DNA of 64,000 nt from JAHRAW01 sp965249835 (GCA_965249835.1 CBDFMY010000003.1:992001-1056000), one strand, 5' to 3'. Positions 43,726 to 53,120 are shown, counted from the first letter of the stretch. Notes: generated by a model from the letters alone, not told the origin. Program-made: numbers and translations.

Positions 43726-44910
43726 ATGTTGAGCAATCAAGAACTGGAGAAAATTATTAGCCAGGGGGAAAGTGACCATGTGGAATTTACTGAATCCGCC
43801 AGAGATTTAGATAAAATCCGGAAGACCATGTGCGCCTTTGCTAATAATCTGCCTGACCACATGTTTCCGGGTTTTATTTTCATCGGAATTAAAGATGGTG
43901 GTACCTGCGCCGAATTGTCTATAGAGGACGACTTGTTACAAACATTAGGCGGGCTACGAAGTGATGGTAAAATTCTTCCTTTTCCAATGATAGAAGTTGA
44001 CAAAAGAGTTTTGAACCTTGGTGAAGTTGCAGTAATACAAGTGGAACCTTCCGATAACCCGCCAGTAAAGGTTGATGGTAGGTGTTGGATTAGAGTGGGC
44101 CCAAGACGTGCTCAGGCCTCTGCCGAAGAGGAACGTCGTCTGACAGAGAAGCGACACTGGGAAAATTTGCCACATGACATGCGGGGAGTAGGAGGGGTGT
44201 CTGTACAAAAGGATCTGGATATGCGGCGATTTGCGGATGAATACTTGCCGACTGCGGTATCGCCGGAAGTATTAAAAGAGAATGACCGTGATATTCACGC
44301 GCAATTACAAGCACTACGATTAACAACACCAGCCGGGGAGCCAACTGTTACCGCAATTCTTATCCTAGGCAAAGATCCTCGCTATTGGTTTCCTGGTGCA
44401 TACATTCAGTTTGTCCGTTTTTTGGGCAATGACATCACGGACCCTATCTTGGACCAGAAAGAAATAAACGGAACCATGCCAGAGCAACTGCGTCAATTGG
44501 ATAGTATATTGAAAACGAATATCCGCAATGCGCTGGATACGAGTGGAGAAACGCATATAGAAAACCCAGATTATCCATTTGAGGCATTACGTGAACTTGT
44601 TCGTAATGCAATCATTCATAGGACTTATGAAAGTTCCAACACGCCAGTCAGAGTCTATTGGTTTGCAGACAGGGTGGAAATCATCAACCCAGGATCAGTT
44701 TATGGTGCAGTAACCTCTGGTAATTTCGGGCAACCAGGTGTTACTGCCTATCGCAATCCGACTATCGCCGAAGCAATGAAAAACATGGGATTTATGCAAC
44801 ACTTTGGAATCGGCATCGCCACAGCGCGCAGAGCATTGGCGAAAAACGGCAATCCACCACCAGAATTTGATGTGCAAGAGACTTTTATCTACACAACGAT
44901 AAAGAAGTAG
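43726..44910 (+). CDS. AlbA_2 (Schlafen-like) DNA-binding domain protein with ATPase-like C-terminus
   Basis: A 394-residue protein of the group often labelled putative transcriptional regulator or RecG-like. The N-terminal AlbA_2 domain shows ESDHVEFTESARD and FIFIGIKDGG; the middle has PTVTAILILG; the C-terminal HATPase_c_4-like part has ALRELVRNAIIHRTYE and NPGSVYG with HFGIGI. Schlafen-type AlbA_2 domains can be nucleases or nucleic-acid binders. The gene is followed 2 bases later by a ParA-type ATPase, and the pair lies between perfect 33-bp repeats, so it is probably one transferable module. Confidence 0.82.
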   Translation: MLSNQELEKIISQGESDHVEFTESARDLDKIRKTMCAFANNLPDHMFPGFIFIGIKDGGTCAELSIEDDLLQTLGGLRSDGKILPFPMIEVDKRVLNLGEVAVIQVEPSDNPPVKVDGRCWIRVGPRRAQASAEEERRLTEKRHWENLPHDMRGVGGVSVQKDLDMRRFADEYLPTAVSPEVLKENDRDIHAQLQALRLTTPAGEPTVTAILILGKDPRYWFPGAYIQFVRFLGNDITDPILDQKEINGTMPEQLRQLDSILKTNIRNALDTSGETHIENPDYPFEALRELVRNAIIHRTYESSNTPVRVYWFADRVEIINPGSVYGAVTSGNFGQPGVTAYRNPTIAEAMKNMGFMQHFGIGIATARRALAKNGNPPPEFDVQETFIYTTIKK

Positions 44911-44912
44911 CA

Positions 44913-45905
44913 ATGAAAACTATCGCGTTTTTCAATAACAAGGGTGGCGTTGGGAAAACCTCCCTTGTTTACCATCTTGCTTGGATGTTTGCTGAGCAGG
45001 AGCATCGTGTTGTTGCGGTTGATTTGGACCCTCAGGCTAATCTCAGTGGAATGTTTCTTGATGAAGAAAATTTAGCCGCACTTTGGCAGGACACAAACAG
45101 AAAAACTATTGACGGAGATATTGCACCCCTATTTACGGGAAAAGGAGATATTTCACATCAGCCTTATATTGAAAAAATTAGTGAAAAAATAGGTTTGCTG
45201 ACAGGGGATCTTGCGCTCTCTATGCGAGAGGATGACCTTTCCGTGCAATGGTCAAAGTGCATGGATGGCGATGAACGCGCCTTTCGAGTCACCGCTGCTT
45301 TTGCGCGGTTGATTGCAGAGGCGGGAAAAGAGTTTGAATCCGATGTGACATTTGTGGATGTTGGACCAAATCTAGGCGCCATCAACCGAGCCGCGTTGAT
45401 AGCCAGCGATTATGTAGTGATACCGCTCGCACCTGATTTATTTTCATTACAGGGTCTGCGGAATGTGGGACCCACGCTCATAAACTGGCGAAAAGCATGG
45501 AAAGAGCGAATAAAAAAGAAACCGAAAGGATTGGACTTTGATTTACCAACAGGCGAGATGCAACCGCTTGGTTATATTGTGATGCGACGCTCTGCCATAT
45601 GGAGCCGTCCAGTGAAGGCATATTTGAACTGGGTTAACAAAATACCGGCAGAATATAGGGAGTCAGTTCTGGGTGAAACGGATAATCGTAATTCGCCTAC
45701 CATTGAGGATGACGAACATATTTTGGCGCACTTAAAAGACTACCGCTCGCTTATGCCGATGGCGCAAGAGGCAAACAAACCCATGTTTATGCTTAAACCT
45801 GCTGATGGCGTTATCGGCGGACAGCAAAACGCTGTCAGAAATTGCTACGAGGATTTTCAATCCCTTGCACAAATAATTTACCAAAGGACCGATGAAGGAA
45901 AATAA
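44913..45905 (+). CDS. ParA/MinD-type ATPase
   Basis: A deviant-Walker ATPase of 330 residues: KGGVGKTS (about 9-16) with the signature lysine, VDLDPQANLS, and FVDVGPNL. ParA proteins move plasmids or protein clusters; no parB or centromere-like array is visible, and the partner gene is an AlbA_2 protein. In this setting a role in a defence or stabilisation module is more likely than chromosome segregation, but this is inference. Confidence 0.85.
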   Translation: MKTIAFFNNKGGVGKTSLVYHLAWMFAEQEHRVVAVDLDPQANLSGMFLDEENLAALWQDTNRKTIDGDIAPLFTGKGDISHQPYIEKISEKIGLLTGDLALSMREDDLSVQWSKCMDGDERAFRVTAAFARLIAEAGKEFESDVTFVDVGPNLGAINRAALIASDYVVIPLAPDLFSLQGLRNVGPTLINWRKAWKERIKKKPKGLDFDLPTGEMQPLGYIVMRRSAIWSRPVKAYLNWVNKIPAEYRESVLGETDNRNSPTIEDDEHILAHLKDYRSLMPMAQEANKPMFMLKPADGVIGGQQNAVRNCYEDFQSLAQIIYQRTDEGK

Positions 45906-45909
45906 GCCC

Positions 45910-45942
45910 CCCCAACTCGAAACTATCGCCCAATCCCTGAAC
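45910..45942 (+). repeat. 33-bp direct repeat, copy 2
   Basis: Perfect copy of 43527-43559, starting 5 bases after the ParA-type stop. Downstream sequence is T-rich and different from that after copy 1. Confidence 0.95.
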
Positions 45943-45979
45943 CGCGAATTTTTTGTTTATTTACCCATTCATTTACCGC

Positions 45980-45985
45980 TATACT
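45980..45985 (+). promoter_or_regulatory. possible -10 element of the ilvBHC operon
   Basis: TATACT in the 118-bp T-rich gap before ilvB; TTATTT 17 bases upstream is a weak -35. This is the only hexamer pair I can offer for the operon after the island. Confidence 0.3.
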
Positions 45986-46060
45986 CCGCTTTTTCTTATT
46001 TACGAGTTTTGCCCGGTTTTTTTGGTACTTCTCGGTGATTTTTGAACAGGCAGATATAAA

Positions 46061-47791
46061 GTGGAAATGACCGGTGCTGACATTCTCGTTCGCTGCTTGC
46101 AGGACGAGAAAATTGAATTTATTTTCGGTTACCCCGGCGGTGCGGCGTTGCATATCTATGACGCGTTGTATCGCCAGGACAAAATCAAGCATATCCTCGT
46201 GCGACACGAGCAGGGCGCGACCCACGCCGCCGACGGCTACGCCCGCTCGACCGGCAAGCCGGGCGTGGTGCTGGTGACTTCGGGTCCGGGCGTGACCAAC
46301 ACCGTTACCGGGCTTGCCACCGCGTTTATGGATTCGATCCCGATGGTGGTCATCACCGCGCAGGTGCCGTCCACGCTGATTGGCGATGATGCCTTCCAAG
46401 AGGTGGATACGGTCGGCATCACCCGCCCGTGCGTCAAGCACAACTTTTTGGTGAAGGATGTCGCCGACATCGCCGCCACAATGAAAAAGGCGTTTTACAT
46501 TGCCGCTTCGGGTCGCCCGGGGCCGGTGGTGGTCGATGTGCCGAAGGACATCACCAATGCGACCGCGGAGTATGATTATCCCAAGACGATTGCCATGCGC
46601 TCGTATCAACCGCGCAACAAAGGGCACGCCAAACAAATTGAGCGCGGCGTCGATTTGTTGCTTCAGGCGAAGCGGCCGATCATCTACACCGGCGGCGGCG
46701 TGGTGCTCGGCGATGCGCAAAAGCCGTTGCGGGAATTAATCGATCTGCTCGGCTTTCCCTGCACCACCACGCTAATGGGACTCGGCGCGATTCCCGCATC
46801 CGACCGCAATTTTTTGGGCATGCTCGGCATGCACGGCACTTACGAATCCAACATGGCGATGCACGATTGCGATGTCATGTTTGCGGTGGGCGCGCGATTT
46901 GATGATCGCGTAACCGGCGACTTGGAAAAATTCTCACCCGGCACGCGCATCGTGCAGATTGACATCGACCCGTCCAGCATCGGCAAGAATGTCGCGGTGG
47001 AAGTGCCCATAGTCGGACATTGCAACGATGTGCTGATCGAGATGGTGAAACTTGCTGCGCCGCGTATCAAACAAATCGACCGACCGGCGGTGGATCAGTG
47101 GTGGAAGCAAATCAAGCAGTGGAAGTCCATCGATTCCCTCGCCTATAACCACAGCGATGAAGTCATCAAACCGCAGTATGTGGTGCAGAAGATGATGGAA
47201 ATTACCAAAGGCGATGCGTTCGTAACTTCGGATGTTGGCCAACATCAAATGTGGGCGGCGCAGTATTACGGCTTTGAACAGCCGCGCCGCTGGATCAATT
47301 CCGGCGGGCTCGGCACCATGGGTTTTGGTTTGCCGGCGGCCATGGGTGTGCAAATCGCGCATCCCGATGAAACCGTGGCTTGCATCACCGGTGATGCCAG
47401 CATCATTATGTGTATTCAAGAGTTGTCTACCTGCAAGCAGTATGACCTGCCGGTGAAAGTCATCAATCTCAACAATCGCTACATGGGCATGGTGCGTCAG
47501 TGGCAGGAATTTTTTTATGACCGCCGCTATTCCCATTCCTACATGGACGCGTTGCCCGATTTCGTTGCGCTGGCGGAGAGTTTCGGCCATGTTGGTATGC
47601 GCATTGAAACGCCGGGGCAAGTGGATGATGTGTTGCGCGAAGCATTCGCGATGAAAGACCAACTGGTGTTTGTCGATGTGGTTACCGACCCGACCGAAAA
47701 TGTGTATCCGATGATCGCCGCCGGCAAAGGGCATAACGAAATGCACTTGAAGCCGGGGCGGGAAGACGAGGTGGAGCGGGAACTGGCATGA
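46061..47791 (+). CDS. ilvB: acetolactate synthase large subunit
   Basis: The thiamine-diphosphate enzyme that makes acetolactate or acetohydroxybutyrate for valine, leucine and isoleucine. The 576 residues contain the catalytic Glu region FGYPGG with VRHEQGA, the FAD-binding middle, and the TPP motif GDASIIM followed by NNRYMGMVRQW. I take GTG 46061 (MEMTGAD); ATG 46067 is the alternative. The ilvB, ilvH, ilvC order is the standard operon, here with the island directly upstream. Confidence 0.95.
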   Translation: MEMTGADILVRCLQDEKIEFIFGYPGGAALHIYDALYRQDKIKHILVRHEQGATHAADGYARSTGKPGVVLVTSGPGVTNTVTGLATAFMDSIPMVVITAQVPSTLIGDDAFQEVDTVGITRPCVKHNFLVKDVADIAATMKKAFYIAASGRPGPVVVDVPKDITNATAEYDYPKTIAMRSYQPRNKGHAKQIERGVDLLLQAKRPIIYTGGGVVLGDAQKPLRELIDLLGFPCTTTLMGLGAIPASDRNFLGMLGMHGTYESNMAMHDCDVMFAVGARFDDRVTGDLEKFSPGTRIVQIDIDPSSIGKNVAVEVPIVGHCNDVLIEMVKLAAPRIKQIDRPAVDQWWKQIKQWKSIDSLAYNHSDEVIKPQYVVQKMMEITKGDAFVTSDVGQHQMWAAQYYGFEQPRRWINSGGLGTMGFGLPAAMGVQIAHPDETVACITGDASIIMCIQELSTCKQYDLPVKVINLNNRYMGMVRQWQEFFYDRRYSHSYMDALPDFVALAESFGHVGMRIETPGQVDDVLREAFAMKDQLVFVDVVTDPTENVYPMIAAGKGHNEMHLKPGREDEVERELA

Positions 47792-47804
47792 GCAGGATGA
47801 GTTG

Positions 47805-48299
47805 ATGCGCAGAGTTATTTCGCTATTGCTGGAAAACGAAGCGGGCGCATTGTCGCGAGTGGCCGGGCTGTTCTCGGCGCGCGGCTACAACATCGAGTCG
47901 CTGACCGTGGCACCCACCGACGACGATTCGCTGTCGCGCATGACCATCGTAACCAACGGCACCGATCAGATCATCGAGCAGATTACCAAGCAGTTGAATA
48001 AACTCATTGAAGTGGTCAAGTTGATCGACCTGACCGATGGGCATTACATCGAACGCGAATTGATGCTGGTCAAAGTGGTCGCCACCGGCAACGATCAACG
48101 GGAAGAGGTCAAGCGATTGAATGACATCTTCCGCGGGCGCATTATTGATGTGACCGATTCCACTTATACGCTGGAGATGACCGGAAGCAGCGCGAAGGTG
48201 GATGCGTTTCTCGGAGTGCTGGCACCGTTTGATGTTGTGGAAGTGGTGCGCTCCGGCATATCCGGCATCGGTCGTGGAAAGCGCGCCTTGAATGTATAG
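47805..48299 (+). CDS. ilvH: acetolactate synthase small (regulatory) subunit
   Basis: The regulatory partner that makes the synthase sensitive to valine. The 164 residues begin with an ACT domain (ISLLLENEAGALSRVAGLFS), with a second ACT-like half including RGRIIDVTDSTYTLE. ATG 47805 lies 13 bases after ilvB. Confidence 0.95.
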   Translation: MRRVISLLLENEAGALSRVAGLFSARGYNIESLTVAPTDDDSLSRMTIVTNGTDQIIEQITKQLNKLIEVVKLIDLTDGHYIERELMLVKVVATGNDQREEVKRLNDIFRGRIIDVTDSTYTLEMTGSSAKVDAFLGVLAPFDVVEVVRSGISGIGRGKRALNV

Positions 48300-48363
48300 C
48301 GCACGCTCACGGCAATCCTTATTTCATTTGACTTGAACTGACGAGGAATAACAAGTAAGCCCC

Positions 48364-49380
48364 ATGAAAATTTTTTATGACAAAGACGCGAACCCGGAAT
48401 TATTGAAAAGCAAAAAGGTCGCCATCATCGGCTATGGCTCGCAAGGGCACGCCCACGCCAACAATCTCAAAGACAGCGGCGTGGATGTGGTGGTTGGCTT
48501 GCGCAAGGATTCCAATTCACGACCCAAAGCCGAGCAAGCCGGGTTGGCGGTCGCCGAAGTTGCCGAGGCGGTGGCGAGTGCCGATGTGGTGATGATGTTG
48601 TGCCCGGATGAATTGATGAGCGGAATCTACGCAAGCGATGTGGAAGAGAATATAAAACCGGGCGCGACGCTGGCGTTTGCGCACGGTTTCAACATCCACT
48701 TCGGCTACATAACCCCCCGCAACGATCTCAATGTCATCATGATCGCACCCAAAGGTCCGGGGCATCTGCTGCGTTCCACCTTTGAAAAAGGCGCGGGCAT
48801 TCCGTGTCTGGTCGCGATTCATCAAGACCCCGGTGGCGAGGCTTTGGATATTTCTCTTGCCTACGCCGTTGCCATCGGTGGCGGTCGCGCCGGCATCATT
48901 AAAACCACCTTCAAGGAAGAAACCGAAACCGATTTGTTCGGCGAACAGGCGGTATTGTGCGGCGGTGCCACCTCGCTGGTGCAAGCCGGATTCGAAACTC
49001 TGGTGGAAGCCGGTTACGCGCCGGAGATGGCTTATTTCGAATGTCTGCACGAACTCAAATTGATCGTGGATTTAATGTATGAAGGCGGCATCGCCGACAT
49101 GCGCTACTCGATTTCCAACACCGCCGAATTCGGCGACCTGACCCGCGGTCCGCGCATCGTCAACGAGCAAACCAAAGCGGAGATGAGAAAAATTCTCAGC
49201 GAAATCCAATCCGGCGAATTCGCCCGCGAATGGATGGATGAAAACGCCGCCGGCGGAAAACGCTTCCCGGAATTGCGCAGCAAAGCGCAGCAACACCAAA
49301 TCGAAGAAGTCGGAAAAAAATTACGCTCGATGATGTCGTGGATTGGCGAGAGCAAGGTCATCGATAAGTCGAAGAATTGA
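48364..49380 (+). CDS. ilvC: ketol-acid reductoisomerase (class I)
   Basis: Converts acetolactate to dihydroxyisovalerate with NADPH and magnesium. The 338 residues (short class I form) have the Rossmann motif GYGSQGHAHA and metal ligands in KEETETDLFGEQ and ECLHELKLIVDL. A GAGGAA ribosome site stands before the ATG. In related genomes psd follows; here a type II RM pair is inserted between. Confidence 0.96.
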   Translation: MKIFYDKDANPELLKSKKVAIIGYGSQGHAHANNLKDSGVDVVVGLRKDSNSRPKAEQAGLAVAEVAEAVASADVVMMLCPDELMSGIYASDVEENIKPGATLAFAHGFNIHFGYITPRNDLNVIMIAPKGPGHLLRSTFEKGAGIPCLVAIHQDPGGEALDISLAYAVAIGGGRAGIIKTTFKEETETDLFGEQAVLCGGATSLVQAGFETLVEAGYAPEMAYFECLHELKLIVDLMYEGGIADMRYSISNTAEFGDLTRGPRIVNEQTKAEMRKILSEIQSGEFAREWMDENAAGGKRFPELRSKAQQHQIEEVGKKLRSMMSWIGESKVIDKSKN

Positions 49381-49442
49381 CCACACTTTTTCTTCACAAT
49401 GGATATGTGATAGCATTATAAAAATCAAATGAACGGAGTCTA

Positions 49443-50657
49443 ATGAATAAATCTAAGCAAAAAACAACCAAGAGATGTGAAAAATTCCATCTTAACCTTC
49501 TGGAGAACGTTCAGTTTCTGTATGAGTTGCATCTCGCCACCTTAGAATTGGAATCATTTACAGCGCAACCAGAAATTCTTCCCGACTTCCGCTCTTTTGT
49601 CGTGGATGGCGGAGATGCTGTTGAAACCATACTCAAGCGCACGGCATATATCGGTAGCGCGGATGGGGTGTTGTCTGACTATGCTAAGCTGACAAAACAT
49701 AACTTGACGCGTGCTTTTAATCAATACATCACTCACTGGTTTTATCCCTACAAGGGGAAATTTCATCCGCAGATGGTGCGCGCGCTTGCCAACATTATCG
49801 GTTTGAAGGCGGGCGACACATTGCTCGACCCGTTTATCGGTAGCGGAACTACCGCAGTAGAGGGGTCATTGCTGAACTTAAAAATAATCGGCTTTGATAT
49901 ATCACCGTTATGTGTCCTGATAAGCAAAGTCAAAACAAATGCAATTCATCATTTCCCCAAAATAAAAAAAGCACACGCAGAAACTGCGTTATTTGAAAAT
50001 AAAAAATACGCGGATAATACGCTAAATTGTCTAAAAAGCCCGGTAAAAAGTTTTGATTTACTTGCACGCATGATTTCCACCAGCGATAGCGTCAGGCGGA
50101 ACCGTGACTTCGATAGGATGCTGGTGGCAAACCGAGATAAAATGATCAAAAGTATCCAAGCGATGATTAATGCCTGTAGTGAGGTTGAAATTTCACCGCA
50201 CCCGGCGAATATAAAAATAGGCGATGCACGAAAGTTGCCGCTGGCTGACGGTAGCGTGGACGGTGTGATTACTTCGCCACCTTATTCGCTTGCGCTTAAC
50301 TATGTTGAGAATGATGCTCATTCCCTCGAGTCACTGGGTTATGACTTGAATAAAATTCGGGAAGAATTTATTGGTGTCAGAGGGAATGGTAGCGAGAGAA
50401 TAGAACTTTATGAACAGGACATGGTTCAATCCTATAGTGAAATCGTTCGCACATTAAAGCCGGCGGGGAAAGCCGTCATCATTATTGGAGACGCCATGGT
50501 CAACGGAAATAGAATTCCAACAGCGCAAAAGTGCATCGATACATTTGAACAGTTTGATTGCAAACTAATTCACGCTGTCGATAAATTAATTTATGGTTTA
50601 TACAATGTTATGCAACGAGAATCCATTCTTATTTTTGAAAAGAGGGAATATAAATGA
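49443..50657 (+). CDS. type II RM DNA methyltransferase (N4/N6 amino-methylase)
   Basis: A DNA amino-methyltransferase of 404 residues. The AdoMet motif DPFIGSGTTAVEG (about 136-148) precedes the catalytic TSPPYS (about 276-281); SPPY favours N4-cytosine over N6-adenine methylation. The stop overlaps the next gene by four bases (ATGA), and that gene is a PD-(D/E)xK nuclease, so this is the protective methylase of a restriction system. The pair is A+T-rich between the G+C-rich ilvC and psd. The recognition site cannot be read from the sequence. Confidence 0.88.
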   Translation: MNKSKQKTTKRCEKFHLNLLENVQFLYELHLATLELESFTAQPEILPDFRSFVVDGGDAVETILKRTAYIGSADGVLSDYAKLTKHNLTRAFNQYITHWFYPYKGKFHPQMVRALANIIGLKAGDTLLDPFIGSGTTAVEGSLLNLKIIGFDISPLCVLISKVKTNAIHHFPKIKKAHAETALFENKKYADNTLNCLKSPVKSFDLLARMISTSDSVRRNRDFDRMLVANRDKMIKSIQAMINACSEVEISPHPANIKIGDARKLPLADGSVDGVITSPPYSLALNYVENDAHSLESLGYDLNKIREEFIGVRGNGSERIELYEQDMVQSYSEIVRTLKPAGKAVIIIGDAMVNGNRIPTAQKCIDTFEQFDCKLIHAVDKLIYGLYNVMQRESILIFEKREYK

Positions 50658-51331
50658 ATCGCAAAGAAGTAGAATCAAAAGAGATGAAACAATTAAAACA
50701 AGCGGCAAAGATTTTTCTAAAGCCAATGGAAAAACTTCCTTTCCCTGTTGTTGTTGAGGCAATGACAAACTATAAGGTTGTTTCTTATATTGAGGAGGAT
50801 GATAAATGCCTGCTCAATGCATTTTCTAACGCATGCATAAAAACAATCAAGGATTCCAAGAAAAATCCGATACCTGCCAACCGACCAAATGACGTGAGCG
50901 CACAAGTAGAAAACATTCTTCAAAAAAATCTTCATAAATTTGGAGTGCGCGCTGAGAAGCCGAAATCAAAAAATAAAAAATCCGGGTCCCCGCAAGGTTA
51001 CCCTGATTTGTTGCTTTGGTATAAAGATCGGCCAACGTATCTTGAAGTTAAAGTATCCAGAGTACAAAATATTAACAAGGGTTCTGCGCGCAATTTTTTC
51101 TATCAGCCAGTAGAAAATTCAAAAATTACGCAAGATGCACGTCACTTTTTGTGTGGATTTGCAATGGATGAACTTAAAGAAAAGAAATGGATCCTAAAAC
51201 AATGGACAGTCACAGATTTGTGGTTTTTCAGAGTTAAACTGAAACCTGAATACAACGCTGATAATATTGAGATTTATCGAGACGAAGCCATAATACGAAA
51301 AGGCAATGGCACAAAAGTCACATACCCATAG
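50654..51331 (+). CDS. probable type II restriction endonuclease (PD-(D/E)xK)
   Basis: A 225-residue protein with a clear nuclease core: Asp118 in GYPDLLLWY, then Glu131 and Lys133 in YLEVKVS. A lysine-rich stretch precedes it (KPKSKNKKSG). It overlaps the methylase by 4 bases, so both are made together. No closer subfamily is recognised. Coding bias is A+T-rich, matching the methylase. Confidence 0.82.
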   Translation: MNRKEVESKEMKQLKQAAKIFLKPMEKLPFPVVVEAMTNYKVVSYIEEDDKCLLNAFSNACIKTIKDSKKNPIPANRPNDVSAQVENILQKNLHKFGVRAEKPKSKNKKSGSPQGYPDLLLWYKDRPTYLEVKVSRVQNINKGSARNFFYQPVENSKITQDARHFLCGFAMDELKEKKWILKQWTVTDLWFFRVKLKPEYNADNIEIYRDEAIIRKGNGTKVTYP

Positions 51332-51358
51332 TCGACAAGTTTGTCGCTACCATGTCAA

Positions 51359-52018
51359 ATGTCATCAATGCTCTCTTCCAACTACCCAATCCTCGCCCCC
51401 GAAGGGCGCGTTCATCTCGTCATTGCGTTAGGTTGCGGCATCGTCGCCACCTGGTTGTTCGGCTACTGGTCGATTGTTGTCTGGCTACTGGTCGCGTTTG
51501 TCTTTCAATTCTTTCGCGATCCCAAACGCCGCATCAGCGACCAGCCGGGTGCCATTGTCAGCCCGGCCAGTGGTAAAATCGTTGCGGTGGGTGACACTGA
51601 AAACCCCTATCTTGCGGGCGTAACCTCGCTCAAGGTCAGCATATTTATGAATGTATTTTCGGTGCATTCCAACCTGATTCCGGTGGGCGGGGTCATCGAG
51701 CGATGCTGGTATTGCCCCGGCAAGTTTTTTAACGCGGCACTGGATAAATCTTCCGAACACAATGAACGCAACGCTATCTGGATCAAAACCGACCGCGGCG
51801 AAGATGTCGTCAGCGTGCAAATCGCCGGGCTTATCGCGCGGCGGATTTTGTCACATGTCAAACCGGGCGACACGGTGCTAACCGGACAACGCTACGGTTT
51901 CATCCGCTTTGGTTCGCGGGTGGATTTATACCTGCCAGCCGGCACCCGAGTGGCGGTTAAACTGGGGCAATGGGTTGATTCGGGCAACGATGTAATCGGT
52001 TTTATGGAGGCGGCATGA
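51359..52018 (+). CDS. psd: phosphatidylserine decarboxylase proenzyme (short type)
   Basis: Makes phosphatidylethanolamine from phosphatidylserine at the inner membrane, using a pyruvoyl group formed by self-cleavage. The 219 residues from ATG 51359 have two membrane-near hydrophobic stretches (HLVIALGCGIVATWLFG), FFRDP, VHSNLIPVGG and the cleavage Gly-Ser in RFGSRVD (about 185-186). ATG 51368 is another possible start. It overlaps pssA by four bases, so the two consecutive steps are coupled. Confidence 0.9.
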   Translation: MSSMLSSNYPILAPEGRVHLVIALGCGIVATWLFGYWSIVVWLLVAFVFQFFRDPKRRISDQPGAIVSPASGKIVAVGDTENPYLAGVTSLKVSIFMNVFSVHSNLIPVGGVIERCWYCPGKFFNAALDKSSEHNERNAIWIKTDRGEDVVSVQIAGLIARRILSHVKPGDTVLTGQRYGFIRFGSRVDLYLPAGTRVAVKLGQWVDSGNDVIGFMEAA

Positions 52019-52860
52019 GTCCAAAAGCATCCAAAACATCCAAGCCATCCGCAACTCCCAAAAGCGGCGGTCGAAAGGGTATTTACTTTTTGCCCAGTTT
52101 ATTCACCACCGCCGGGCTGTTCTTTGGTTTCTACGCCATCATCCAGGCAACCCATGGAAACTTTGAGCGCGCCGCCATCGGGCTGCTGGTCGCCATGATC
52201 ATGGACGGCCTCGACGGGCGCGTCGCCCGCTGGACCAACACTGCCTCGGACTTCGGCAAGGAATACGACAGCCTCGTCGACCTCGTCGCCTTCGGTTTGG
52301 CGCCGGCGCTGGTGATGTATTTTTGGTCGTTGCAGGCGCTCGGCAAAACCGGCTGGTTGATTGCTTTTCTATATACTGCCGCCACCGCGTTGCGCCTCGC
52401 CCGATTCAACACGCTGACCATCAAGGACAGCCGCTATTTCTACGGCATACCCTGTCCGGCCGCCGCGGCGTTCGTGGTTTTCTGGGTGTGGAACTTTCAC
52501 GAATCGGGAATCGACGGCAAAACCATGCCGGCGATGGCATGGGCAAGCACCATCGCCACATTGATTCTGGCGGTGCTGATGGTCTGCAACCTGAAGTTTC
52601 GCAGTTTCAAAGATTTCAACCTCATCAACCGCATACCCTTCGCCATCCTCATCGGTTTCGTGGTGACCTTCGTGCTGATTTTCTTCGACCCACCGCGGGC
52701 ACTGTTCCTGATGGCGTTCTCCTACGCCGCTTCCGGCCCGGTCGGCTGGCTCATGCGCTGGCAACGCGGCACTCTGGATACCCCAGCGTTCCTGCCGGAC
52801 GGCGACGACGAGGATGACGACGATTCCGCCGCTAAATCCGCTACCGGAAAACCTGATTAA
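52015..52860 (+). CDS. pssA: CDP-diacylglycerol-serine O-phosphatidyltransferase
   Basis: The membrane enzyme that makes phosphatidylserine, the substrate of Psd. The CDP-alcohol phosphotransferase motif is complete: MDGLDGRVARW followed by FGKEYDSLVD (about 62-90). The 281 residues contain several hydrophobic segments and an acidic tail (DGDDEDDDDS). The ATGA overlap with psd couples the genes. Confidence 0.94.
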   Translation: MSPKASKTSKPSATPKSGGRKGIYFLPSLFTTAGLFFGFYAIIQATHGNFERAAIGLLVAMIMDGLDGRVARWTNTASDFGKEYDSLVDLVAFGLAPALVMYFWSLQALGKTGWLIAFLYTAATALRLARFNTLTIKDSRYFYGIPCPAAAAFVVFWVWNFHESGIDGKTMPAMAWASTIATLILAVLMVCNLKFRSFKDFNLINRIPFAILIGFVVTFVLIFFDPPRALFLMAFSYAASGPVGWLMRWQRGTLDTPAFLPDGDDEDDDDSAAKSATGKPD

Positions 52861-52899
52861 GGGCTTGCATTCAGGATTCCCCTCTTATAAACTGCCCCC

Positions 52900-53025
52900 A
52901 TGTTGAGCAAGATGAACCATCGCGACGCGCCCATTTCTGCGGCGAATTCTGTGGATAGCCATTCCGCAGGTGCTGTCGTGTCCCCGCTCAACATCCTTCT
53001 GCTACTGCGCCTTCGCGCGCACTAA
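52900..53025 (+). CDS. leuL: leuA leader peptide (attenuation), 41 codons
   Basis: A short ORF from ATG 52900 to TAA 53023-53025, too short for most gene finders. Near its end it reads NILLLLRLRAH, with four leucine codons in a row and a fifth two codons later. leuA starts 95 bases after it. This is the layout of a leucine-controlled attenuator, where ribosome stalling at scarce Leu-tRNA changes RNA folding. ATG 52912 is an alternative start; a TATAAA at 52886-52891 would place transcription very near the first ATG. A CGCCCGCTGA/TCGGCGGCG hairpin lies near 53070, without a clear T-run. Confidence 0.7.
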   Translation: MLSKMNHRDAPISAANSVDSHSAGAVVSPLNILLLLRLRAH

Positions 53026-53120
53026 TACCTCAATCCACTCACCCGTTGCATCTCCCGCCCGCTGATTTTGTCGGCGGCGCGATAATCGTTGAAATTTGAT
53101 GGCCCTATTGAGGCGCAGAC

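Noticed and set aside
44913..45905. Plasmid or chromosome partition parA
   Set aside because: No parB, no repeated centromere-like sites and no replication gene; the coupled partner is an AlbA_2 protein in a defence-type island.
45943..46060. Attenuator leader peptide before ilvB
   Set aside because: No short ORF rich in Ile, Leu or Val codons is present in the gap; the sequence is only T-rich.
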